DNA of 53,581 bases from Anaerolineales bacterium (lineage in GTDB: Bacteria; Chloroflexota; Anaerolineae; Anaerolineales; JABWBV01): positions 1-53,581 of the forward strand of contig JACKAX010000025.1 in NCBI GenBank assembly GCA_020634875.1, in the 5' to 3' direction. A program made the translations under genes and the position numbers. Below the pieces are notes generated by a model. The model was not told the DNA's origin. It saw only the letters and a list, made by a program, of their open reading frames with translations, and searched no databases. This document shows, piece by piece, positions 34,849 to 42,260 of the stretch (positions are counted from its first letter, which is position 1; each line of letters opens with the position of its first letter).

Positions 34849-35706
34849 ATGAATCCCTCCTCCCCCAACCCCTCCATCGCTCACGCGGGGGACCTCGCCC
34901 TGCTCGTGGGGCACAACCATAAATATTACCTCCTCCGCCTCACCCCCGGCAGCAAACTGCAAACCCACCGGGGCGAGCTGTACCACGACGCGTTGATCGG
35001 CCAACCGTGGGGCAGCCTCGTCAAAAGCCATATCAATCGGACGTTTTACCTGCTCGAACCCACCCTAGCCGAAGTTCTCAACGAACTTCCGCGGCGCACA
35101 CAAATTATGTACGCCAAAGAAATCGGCTTCATTCTGATCACGATGGGGATTGGGCCGGGGCGGCGCGTGCTTGAAGCAGGCACTGGTTCCGGGGGCTTTA
35201 CCACCGCGCTAGCGCACGCCGTTGGCCCCACCGGGCATGTGTACACCTACGAACAAGTGCCCGATTTTCAGGAAGTCGCCCGCAAAAATATCGCCAAAGT
35301 CGGCTTTGAAGACCGCGTCACCTTCAAATTGCGGAACATCGCGGAAGGTTTTGACGAACAAAACGTAGACTCCGTCTTTCTCGATGTCCCCAACCCTTAC
35401 GACTACCTGCCCCAGGTGCGCGCCGCCCTCAAAGCGGGCGGGACGTTTGGCACCCTCCTCCCCACGACCAATCAGGTCACGCTCCTGCTCCAAGCCCTGC
35501 ACACCCATCAGTTTGCGTTTGTAGATGTATGTGAAATTCTTTTGCGCTACTACAAAGATGACTACACCCGGTTTCGCCCCACTGACCGGATGGTGGCACA
35601 CACCGGCTTCCTGATCTTCGCCCGCGCCGTCCACGAAACCCCCACATCCGAAGATGCCCCCCTCGAGCCAGAAGAAGACCTCGAAACCGACGAACCCGAA
35701 GCGTGA
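34849..35706 (+). CDS. trmI: tRNA (adenine-58-N1)-methyltransferase TrmI
   Basis: 285 residues starting at the ATG at 34849; a longer frame from 34786 would only translate the repeat. The N-terminal small domain ends 'RRTQIMYAKEIGFILITMGI', typical of TrmI. The SAM-binding motif I is 'VLEAGTGSGGFTTALA', followed by 'VYTYEQVPDFQEVARKN' and 'DSVFLDVPNPYDYLPQ'. It makes m1A58 in the T loop of tRNA as a homotetramer. The last ~25 residues are strongly acidic and look disordered. No Shine-Dalgarno sequence is apparent. Confidence 0.92.
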   Translation: MNPSSPNPSIAHAGDLALLVGHNHKYYLLRLTPGSKLQTHRGELYHDALIGQPWGSLVKSHINRTFYLLEPTLAEVLNELPRRTQIMYAKEIGFILITMGIGPGRRVLEAGTGSGGFTTALAHAVGPTGHVYTYEQVPDFQEVARKNIAKVGFEDRVTFKLRNIAEGFDEQNVDSVFLDVPNPYDYLPQVRAALKAGGTFGTLLPTTNQVTLLLQALHTHQFAFVDVCEILLRYYKDDYTRFRPTDRMVAHTGFLIFARAVHETPTSEDAPLEPEEDLETDEPEA

Positions 35707-35718
35707 TTTTTTGCCCTC

Positions 35719-36333
35719 ATGCCCGCACTTCCCAGCCTTTCCACAAACGATATTGTCCGCCGCCTGGCTGAAACACCTTTTCAGGAAAATTACAATCCCT
35801 TCCCGACGGGTTTCTTCACCGAACCCGCGCGTTCTGCAGCAATCCTTGTGCCGTTTGTTTGCATCCAGGATAACTGGCATCTGTTGTTTATCCGCCGAAC
35901 CAAAAACGAACATGATCGGCATGGCGGGCAGGTTGCTTTCCCCGGCGGACGCATGGACCCTACCGATCCCGATGTCACCGCGGTAGCCTTGCGGGAAGCT
36001 GAAGAAGAAGTGGGACTACGTCCAACGGATATACAAATCCTGGGCCGTATGCATGAATTTCACTCTGTCACCAACTACAATGTTACACCCATCGTGGGAG
36101 TCTTTCCCTGGCCGTACACCTTTGAAATCGATCCACATGAAGTCAGCCGAACATTTACCATTCCCCTCGCCTGGCTAGCTGACCCCAGCAATTACCAGAT
36201 CATGCAACGTCATTTTCCTCAAAGCCGGGCGTGGCCCATTGTGTATTTCGACCCATACGATGGTGAAGCTTTGTGGGGTTTCACCGCCCAGGTCGTGATG
36301 CAGTTAGTTAGAATTCTGACACAAAACAAGTAA
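35719..36333 (+). CDS. Nudix hydrolase, coenzyme A pyrophosphatase type
   Basis: 204 residues. The Nudix box reads 'GGRMDPTDPDVTAVALREAEEEVGL' in two parts: the GG start and 'REAEEEVG' with the metal-binding glutamates. Just before it, 'HGGQVAFPGG' is the extra signature of CoA pyrophosphatases. The enzyme cleaves CoA and its derivatives to 3',5'-ADP and 4'-phosphopantetheine. It starts 12 nt after trmI and shares its terminator, so the two are likely co-transcribed. Confidence 0.9.
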   Translation: MPALPSLSTNDIVRRLAETPFQENYNPFPTGFFTEPARSAAILVPFVCIQDNWHLLFIRRTKNEHDRHGGQVAFPGGRMDPTDPDVTAVALREAEEEVGLRPTDIQILGRMHEFHSVTNYNVTPIVGVFPWPYTFEIDPHEVSRTFTIPLAWLADPSNYQIMQRHFPQSRAWPIVYFDPYDGEALWGFTAQVVMQLVRILTQNK

Positions 36334-36346
36334 ATCTATACCAAAC

Positions 36347-36380
36347 AAAAAAGCCAGGAAAGATTTCCTGGCTTTTTTTT
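36347..36380. terminator. Bidirectional terminator between Nudix and L25 genes
   Basis: GCCAGGAAA and TTTCCTGGC arms between A and T tracts serve two convergent genes. The stem is shared with the terminator at 29564. Confidence 0.95.
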
Positions 36381-36397
36381 GAGCAATAAAACAGAGA

Positions 36398-37036
36398 TTA
36401 CTCTTCTTCTTCTTTCTTGCCTTTCGTAATAACTTCCGGTTCAGCAACGTCACCACTTACTTCATCGGAAATTTCTTCGGATACGGCAGAAATTGCAAGG
36501 ACGATGATTTCATCCCCCTCATGGCGAACTTCAACTTTATCGCCCAAAGAGAGTTTACTTACCGTTATGGTATCACCAAGTTCCGCGAGACTAGAAACAT
36601 CCACGTCAATGTAATCGGGCAAATCGGCGGGGAAAGCCTCCACTTCGAGTTCGTCCAATTCGGTCATCAACATGGCATCGTGGGCTTTGATGGCGGGTGC
36701 GGTACCAACCAGGCGCACAGGAACTCTGGTTACCAGTTTCTCATCCATCGAAATCGCCTGAAAATCAATGTGGATCAAGTGTCGTTTAATGACATGATAT
36801 TGCTTTTCGCGCACCAACACGGTGTGGTTCACACCATCCACAACCAGTTTGATCAAGTGGGAGGAGGGAACCCCACGCAAGGTCAGAGCGGTCTCCCGCA
36901 AATCCAGCATAATGGGGAAAGGAGTGGTTTGCTTGCCATAGACCACGGCAGGCAGTTGGCCCGCGCGGCGCATCGCATTGACCTGCTTGCCAATGACGAT
37001 TCGGCGGGTAGCATTGAGAACAACTTCAGTAGACAT
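36398..37036 (-). CDS. rplY: 50S ribosomal protein L25 / general stress protein Ctc (TL5 type)
   Basis: 212 residues starting at the ATG at 37036, with GAGGAAG ~6 nt upstream. The N-terminal L25 barrel binds 5S rRNA ('RAGQLPAVVYGKQ'); the C-terminal TL5/CTC domain (~95-185) includes 'PADLPDYIDVDVSSLAELGDTI'. The end is a Lys/Glu tail. The long CTC form is usual outside gamma-proteobacteria. Two adjacent palindromes in its leader may be operators. Confidence 0.94.
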   Translation of the reverse strand: MSTEVVLNATRRIVIGKQVNAMRRAGQLPAVVYGKQTTPFPIMLDLRETALTLRGVPSSHLIKLVVDGVNHTVLVREKQYHVIKRHLIHIDFQAISMDEKLVTRVPVRLVGTAPAIKAHDAMLMTELDELEVEAFPADLPDYIDVDVSSLAELGDTITVSKLSLGDKVEVRHEGDEIIVLAISAVSEEISDEVSGDVAEPEVITKGKKEEEE

Positions 37037-37083
37037 GTTTCTTCCTCGAGCGCCTCTCACAGAAATAAACTCTGTTACCTTCG

Positions 37084-37120
37084 CTCTTTTGAAAAGAGTG
37101 TGTTTGCAATTCTTGCAAAC
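37084..37120 (-). promoter_or_regulatory. Paired palindromes in the rplY leader
   Basis: CTCTTTT-G-AAAAGAG (37084-37098) and GTTTGCAA-TTC-TTGCAAAC (37102-37120) lie side by side upstream of the L25 start. They could be operator sites or small RNA hairpins. A GATAAT-like -10 box lies just above them on the minus strand (complement of 37125-37130). Confidence 0.4.
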
Positions 37121-37211
37121 GATTATTATCCCTTATTGATAGGGCACAAAACGGCGGGTATTTTAGCTGGCAGAGGATGATTCGTCAATATAAAAAAACT
37201 GAACGCCCCTA

Positions 37212-39863
37212 TTATCCCCCTACAACACCCCATAGCCGAATTACCCCTTCTTCAGCGGCAGTCGCCAAAAGTGTACCATCCGGGGAAAAAGAAAGATCCG
37301 TAATGGCCCTTCCAGAGCCTTCCAGGGTGTTCAAATGGGATTCATCCCCAATAGTCCACAGGCTTATCGTGTTATCTTTGGTTCCCACGGCAAGCAGGCC
37401 ATTGACAGGGGAAACGGCTAACCGGGTAATCAGGCCTTTATGGGCTTGAAAACGCTTCAAAAAAGGCCAGTCGGTGGTTGTGCGCCAGACCAGAATCAGG
37501 CCATCGGCAGTTCCGCAGATCAATTCCGCCCCATTATGGGAAAAACAAAGGGAAGTTACTTTGCCCCAATTGCCGCGAAGGGTATAAATCAGGTGGCCTG
37601 CAGAAGCCAACCAGATACGTACGCTCCCATCATCCGCAGTGGCGGCAACCATAGCCCCTCGCGGGGAAAAACTCACTTGCCGAACCGCCCCCCCCGTCCC
37701 AGACAGGGAATGAATTAAACTACCTTCAGGCATCCGCCAAAGTTTCAAAACGCCATCCGCGGACCCCGTTGCGAGGATTTTCCCATCCGGGGCAAAGGAT
37801 AAGGTAGTGATTGGGCTGGTATGGGCGGTGAGGGATTGAGTCAGGTCAAGAGTATCAGAATTCCACAACCGGACGAGGCTATCTTGACCGCCCGAGGCAA
37901 GAATGTGACCATCGGGCGAATATGTGATATGCATCATACCTGAGGCATGGGCACGAATTTTACGGATTTCCGCCCCCCTGGAGATAGCCCAAAGCCGCAA
38001 ATTGCCATCCTGATATCCGGCGGCAAGCGTTTTTCCATCCCGGGAAAAACTCAGGCTCGTGAGACTTCCCGTAAATTCTTCAATATTGGGACCGACTAAC
38101 CCATCTTCTGTGTGCCAGATTTGGACAGTCTGATCCTCGGTAGTTCCCGCGATTTGTTGAGAATCGGGAGAAAAGGCCAGGCTTTTGAGGGGGGCTGAGA
38201 TCTTGGGCAGGGTGCGGAGAAATTTTCCCGAGGCGGCATTCCACAGAACGGTTTCGCCACGGTTATTGCTGGCAGCCAGATATTCCCCATTGGGGGAATA
38301 GGAAAGCCCAGTAATTTTTTGGGTTGTACCGCCCAATTCACCCTGTAACCGTCCGTTTTTAAGGTTCCAAATACGGATGTCACCATCCTCAGAGCCAGAG
38401 GCCAGGCTTTTTCCATTGGGGGCGTAGGCGACGTGCAAAACCGGGGTTTTGTGCCCGGAAAGGGCGTGGGTCATCATTCCGTCCGGGGCACGGCGCAGAC
38501 GCACGACTGCATCGGTGGCAACGACGGCTAAAGTTGAACTGTCGGGGGCAATCGCTAGATTGCGCACGGATTCAAGGCGTCCTTCCAAAACCTGAAGGGT
38601 GCGTCCATCGGCGGTCTGCCAGAAACGTACAAAGCCGTCATCGGAGCCAGAGGCTAGCCAGGAGGCGTCGGGAGAGAAAGAGAGGGCATTAACTTGCCGA
38701 TTGTGGCCGCGCATTTTGCGAAGCGGTGAACCGTCGAAGACGCGCCAGAGCCAGATTAGCCCATCTTCAAAACCGGAGGCAATGGTGGCGCTATCCGGGG
38801 AAATCGCAAAGGCAGTAACCCAGGCATCAGTATCTATGAAGCGCATCCGTTCAAAGGCTTGGGTACTGTATAGATATAACCCAATCGAGGAGGATACGAC
38901 GAGGTACCGTTGATCGGGGGTGAAGGCGATGTGATGAACCTGCCCATTGCCCAGGCGTGCAAGACGCACGAGCCGGCGTACGTTTTGGGCGGAGAGAATG
39001 CCAGGAGCCAGGCTTAGGGTAGAGGCAGGAGTGTCGGAAATCACGATAGAGGAACTTGCCCGAACGGACAGATATAACAGTTCCGCCCCCCACTGCTCTT
39101 TATGATGATAATCGGCACGTAGGTTGACGAGTTCGAGGAACCGGGCTTTGGCTTCTTCCCAATTCTGGACCTTATACGCAGCAAGACCTGCTGTAAAAAC
39201 TTGGAGAAGTTTTTCTTCTTCCTGGCAGCGTTGATAGGCATCTTCCCAGGATTTTTTGATTTCTTTTTTGGCAGCGGTAGCAAGGAGTTTCTGGTACATC
39301 CCCGCGGCATCGGCCCATTTCCCGGACATTTCCAGGGAGCGGGCTTGTTTTTCAAGTTCGGATTCAATTTGCCAACGGTACAGGGTTTCGATGTGATCGG
39401 CGCGAGAAGTATCGCCGGCCTGACGGTACGCGAAAGAGGCGGTTTCGAGATCGTCGTGAAGAAGTGCAGCATCGGCCCGGCGCATCCAAATGGAGAGGTT
39501 TATTTGGTAGGCCTGTCCATGATTAGGGGAGATTTGGAGGGCTTGTTCACAAAGAGTGATGGCCGTTTCGTCATCTTTTAATGCGATCTGTTTGGCTTTT
39601 CCAACCAGGGCATTGGAGTATAGGACACGGCTGGCTTTGGGATCGTTTTGGAAGGCAGGTTCAAGAACTACGAGGGCTTCTTCAAAGCGTTCTAAGTGGT
39701 TTAGAACTTCCCCTAGTTTTAGGGCCGCTTGAAGGTGATTGGGCACGGCGGTAAGGGCCGCGCGAAAATAGTGGGCGGCATCTTCCCATTGGTGTTGGGC
39801 ATAATATCCTTGAGCTACAGTAAGGTATTGTTGGAGGCGCGCGGTAGGGTCTTCGGAGGTCAC
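37212..39863 (-). CDS. TPR plus 14-repeat WD40 protein
   Basis: 883 residues from a GTG. The N-terminal ~270 residues are helical TPR-like repeats ('AQGYYAQHQWEDAAHYFRAALTAVP'-type units). The rest holds fourteen WD40 repeats, counted from their closing strands (LIWLW, FVRFW, DIRIW, NLRLW, LVRLW, VLKLW, SVRIW and others), enough for two seven-bladed propellers. No signal peptide, kinase or NACHT domain is attached. Such proteins are interaction scaffolds; nothing identifies the partner. The repeat signature 'SFSPDG..LA(S/T)G..DG' is well kept, which argues for a functional gene. A TTGCAC/TATAAT promoter ends 8 nt before the GTG. Confidence 0.9.
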   Translation of the reverse strand: MTSEDPTARLQQYLTVAQGYYAQHQWEDAAHYFRAALTAVPNHLQAALKLGEVLNHLERFEEALVVLEPAFQNDPKASRVLYSNALVGKAKQIALKDDETAITLCEQALQISPNHGQAYQINLSIWMRRADAALLHDDLETASFAYRQAGDTSRADHIETLYRWQIESELEKQARSLEMSGKWADAAGMYQKLLATAAKKEIKKSWEDAYQRCQEEEKLLQVFTAGLAAYKVQNWEEAKARFLELVNLRADYHHKEQWGAELLYLSVRASSSIVISDTPASTLSLAPGILSAQNVRRLVRLARLGNGQVHHIAFTPDQRYLVVSSSIGLYLYSTQAFERMRFIDTDAWVTAFAISPDSATIASGFEDGLIWLWRVFDGSPLRKMRGHNRQVNALSFSPDASWLASGSDDGFVRFWQTADGRTLQVLEGRLESVRNLAIAPDSSTLAVVATDAVVRLRRAPDGMMTHALSGHKTPVLHVAYAPNGKSLASGSEDGDIRIWNLKNGRLQGELGGTTQKITGLSYSPNGEYLAASNNRGETVLWNAASGKFLRTLPKISAPLKSLAFSPDSQQIAGTTEDQTVQIWHTEDGLVGPNIEEFTGSLTSLSFSRDGKTLAAGYQDGNLRLWAISRGAEIRKIRAHASGMMHITYSPDGHILASGGQDSLVRLWNSDTLDLTQSLTAHTSPITTLSFAPDGKILATGSADGVLKLWRMPEGSLIHSLSGTGGAVRQVSFSPRGAMVAATADDGSVRIWLASAGHLIYTLRGNWGKVTSLCFSHNGAELICGTADGLILVWRTTTDWPFLKRFQAHKGLITRLAVSPVNGLLAVGTKDNTISLWTIGDESHLNTLEGSGRAITDLSFSPDGTLLATAAEEGVIRLWGVVGG

Positions 39864-39871
39864 AGAGAATT

Positions 39872-39899
39872 ATTATAGAGAAGAGAAAGGGGGGTGCAA
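39872..39899 (-). promoter_or_regulatory. Promoter of the WD40 gene, probably leaderless
   Basis: On the minus strand: TTGCAC (complement of 39894-39899), a 16-nt spacer and TATAAT (complement of 39872-39877), then 8 nt to the GTG start at 39863. Confidence 0.7.
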
Positions 39900-39919
39900 G
39901 TCAATAAGAAGTACGGGCG

Positions 39920-40408
39920 TTATAAGTCCAGCCATTTGACCGCGCGGGTTTGGGTGTCCACAAGGGTAAAACTACTGCGACCATTGATCCCGGATAGTTC
40001 GCCTGGGTTGAGGAGGAGGGTTGAGCCTTGCCAGGATTCGTGGGCGAGGTGATCGTGTCCGTAACAGACGAGGTCGAATTGTTGGGAAAGGGCCAGGGGG
40101 CGGGCGATCTCGGGGTAGTGATTGACCGCGAGGTGTAATCCGTCGAATTCCAGGGAGGCAAACTGTCCGTGGAGGTGGACATTTCCGGTTTCCAGCGCTT
40201 TAAGGGTTAGGAGCCGCGGATCGCCATCATTATTGCCAAAGACCACATGGACTGGTTTATCGCCAACGCCTTTTCCCAAACGGACAACCATAAAGGGTGA
40301 ACACAGATCGCCACAATGGATAATGGCGTCGGCGGTCCGTATAAGGGGGAGGGCCTGATCGAGTTTCCAGATGTTATCGTGAGTATCACTCAAAACAGCT
40401 ATTTGCAC
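39920..40408 (-). CDS. YfcE/MJ0936-like metallophosphoesterase
   Basis: 162 residues. The start is GTG at 40408, with GGAG ~10 nt upstream; longer in-frame starts lie in the promoter area. The calcineurin-like metal motifs are all readable: 'VLSDTHDN', 'IIHCGDL', 'VFGNNDG', 'VNHYPE' and 'CYGHDH', ending 'LLNPGEL'. These compact enzymes hydrolyse phosphodiesters in vitro; the physiological substrate is usually unknown. Cytosolic, probably monocistronic. Confidence 0.9.
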   Translation of the reverse strand: MQIAVLSDTHDNIWKLDQALPLIRTADAIIHCGDLCSPFMVVRLGKGVGDKPVHVVFGNNDGDPRLLTLKALETGNVHLHGQFASLEFDGLHLAVNHYPEIARPLALSQQFDLVCYGHDHLAHESWQGSTLLLNPGELSGINGRSSFTLVDTQTRAVKWLDL

Positions 40409-40564
40409 GCGTTTATCTCCATACGTTGACAGGTATAATGGATGGATGGGCTTGTGCCGATACTTTCCCTGATTGTTCTGCTTGGATTTTACCGCAACTT
40501 TCCTTAACACCTTAATCAAAACCGTTTCATTCTAGCAATTTTTGAGGCGGCTCTGACCTGTCTT

Positions 40565-41704
40565 ATGAATAAAAATTTTTTCTTGAATCTTCTTTTGCTT
40601 CTTATGGCTTTGGGGTTAGCTTTTGTCTCCGGTTTCGTAGCAAATGATTTTGTGGCACGTTACTCAAGTGAGTATCCGTTGTTGCAACAAGCAGTGGATA
40701 TTTTTCAGGCGAATGCGTTGCAACCATTGCCCGAACAAAAGGTTTTGGAATATGGCATGATCCGCGGGATGTTGGAGGCTTATGGAGACCCTTATACGAT
40801 CTTTCTGGAGCCGCCCCAGCACGAATTGCAAACGGACCAACTCGAAGGAACTTTTGGCGGGATTGGAGTGCATCTCGAACGCGGCGATAAGGGGGTTTTG
40901 CTTTATCCTTTTCCCGAAGGACCGGCGGCAGAGGCAGGGGTGCTGAATGGTGATGTGCTGATTTCGGTGGATGGGTTAGAAATTCTGCAGGAAACGACGA
41001 ACGATGGTGTTGAGGCCGCTTTACGAGGGCCAGTAGGAGAAGCGGTACATCTGGCAATTTTCCGGGAACAAGCGGGTGAATTGTTATTTGATATCAAACG
41101 ACAAGAGGCGGCTTTGCCTTCAGTGGTGTATCATCTGGCGGAGGAGGCACCATTGGTTGGCATTCTCAAGGTTAAGATTATTGCAAGTACAACGGTGGAG
41201 GAGCTGCTCAAGGGTGTGGAGAGCTTAAAAAATGAGGGAGCAGTATATTTTATTCTTGATTTGCGGGAGAATGGGGGAGGGTTGTTAAATGCCGGGATCG
41301 AAGTTGCTCGCCTTTTTCTTAAGGAGGGGGTTGTGATTGAGGAGCAATACCAGGGGAAAGATGTGGATCAATTTCGGGTGACAGAGGCAGGAAAGCTGGC
41401 CGATATCCCGCTAGTGGTTTTTGTCAATTACTATACTGCCAGTGCGGCTGAGATCGTAGCAGGCGCTTTGCAGGCGAATGGCCGGGCGGTTTTGATGGGC
41501 GAACCTACATACGGCAAGAATACGATCCAACAGGTATTTGAACTTCAAGATGGGTCCAGCTTACATGTGACTTCCGCGCATTGGTGGTTCCCTGAACTGG
41601 AATTTCCTGTAGATGGCAGGGGGTTAAGACCTGATTTGGCAGGAGGGCAAACTGAAGGAGAATGGATAGAGTTGGCCACTCAAGTATTTAAGGGAACGCC
41701 ATAA
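40565..41704 (+). CDS. S41 family C-terminal processing peptidase (CtpA-like)
   Basis: 379 residues. An N-terminal signal/anchor helix (~5-27) is followed by a PDZ domain (~95-185, 'FGGIGVHLERGDKG') and the S41 protease core. The catalytic dyad is S293 in 'YTASAAEIVAG' and K318 in 'YGKNTIQ', with the usual 25-residue spacing. 'LDLRENGGGLLNAG' is the conserved strand before them. The family trims the C termini of exported proteins outside the membrane. Several exported proteins in this window share a C-terminal tail, so it is a conceivable processing enzyme, but this is only a suggestion. Hairpin AATAAGTCCG/CGGACTTATT follows. Confidence 0.93.
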   Translation: MNKNFFLNLLLLLMALGLAFVSGFVANDFVARYSSEYPLLQQAVDIFQANALQPLPEQKVLEYGMIRGMLEAYGDPYTIFLEPPQHELQTDQLEGTFGGIGVHLERGDKGVLLYPFPEGPAAEAGVLNGDVLISVDGLEILQETTNDGVEAALRGPVGEAVHLAIFREQAGELLFDIKRQEAALPSVVYHLAEEAPLVGILKVKIIASTTVEELLKGVESLKNEGAVYFILDLRENGGGLLNAGIEVARLFLKEGVVIEEQYQGKDVDQFRVTEAGKLADIPLVVFVNYYTASAAEIVAGALQANGRAVLMGEPTYGKNTIQQVFELQDGSSLHVTSAHWWFPELEFPVDGRGLRPDLAGGQTEGEWIELATQVFKGTP

Positions 41705-41706
41705 AA

Positions 41707-41735
41707 AATAAGTCCGCCTTGATGACGGACTTATT
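41707..41735 (+). terminator. Hairpin after the S41 peptidase gene
   Basis: AATAAGTCCG (41707-41716) pairs with CGGACTTATT (41726-41735) around a 9-nt loop. There is only a short T-poor tail, so termination may be weak or serve the convergent strand, where an A-rich stretch becomes T. Confidence 0.6.
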
Positions 41736-41770
41736 GTGAATTTGAGTTTCATCTGAAGATTCTTCCCCTG

Positions 41771-42235
41771 TTAATTATCAATCGGACACTCGAATTGTAA
41801 AGCTACATCATAAGCCGTTGCTGAGACGTTCATATCTACTAAGTTTAGGATAGGCATGATAAAGTTGAAATTTGTGTAGGTGACAGTGACATATAACTGG
41901 CTACCAGGGGTAGGTGTACTTGTAAACGCAGAGACAACTAAAATATTGGGTAACGCCAAGTTAACTGGAAATTGAGAACTCGTCTTAACGTGATCTCTGA
42001 TCTTTTCACTATTCTCAGGGACCGTAGCGTCCGGTGGACAAATGGATGCATAGGTTGCCCCTTCCTGAGCCGCCTCCCGAATCGCGATATAGGTAAAAAA
42101 CAGACGGCCTAAATCTACAATGCCAGCAAGGAGGAGTAATAAAACAATGAGGGCAAAAGCCATTTCCATTAAACTTTGACCTTTTTCTTTTTCTTGACCA
42201 TCCAATTTTGGGGGATTTATATATGATTTATACAT
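41771..42235 (-). CDS. TadE-type pseudopilin-like protein
   Basis: 154 residues starting at the ATG at 42235, with GGAG ~8 nt upstream; a TTG at 42256 is less likely. 'EKGQSLMEMAFALIVLLLLLAG' (~18-40) is the TadE/TadG signature, a basic-Gly-Gln-x-x-x-Glu start before one membrane helix. The remaining ~105 residues are predicted outside. TadE-like minor pseudopilins are cleaved by a prepilin peptidase and join tight-adherence pili; no pilus motor gene is in the window. It is the last gene of a three-gene minus-strand unit, 25 nt after the 801-aa protein gene. Confidence 0.82.
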   Translation of the reverse strand: MYKSYINPPKLDGQEKEKGQSLMEMAFALIVLLLLLAGIVDLGRLFFTYIAIREAAQEGATYASICPPDATVPENSEKIRDHVKTSSQFPVNLALPNILVVSAFTSTPTPGSQLYVTVTYTNFNFIMPILNLVDMNVSATAYDVALQFECPIDN

Positions 42236-42260
42236 GGTATTTCTCCATTTCCTCAACAGC

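Noticed and set aside
40446..40472. Possible 8-codon leaderless frame after GGTATAAT at 40432
   Set aside because: The box is well formed but no -35 or conserved peptide supports a real small gene; it may simply give a long leader for the S41 gene or be chance.
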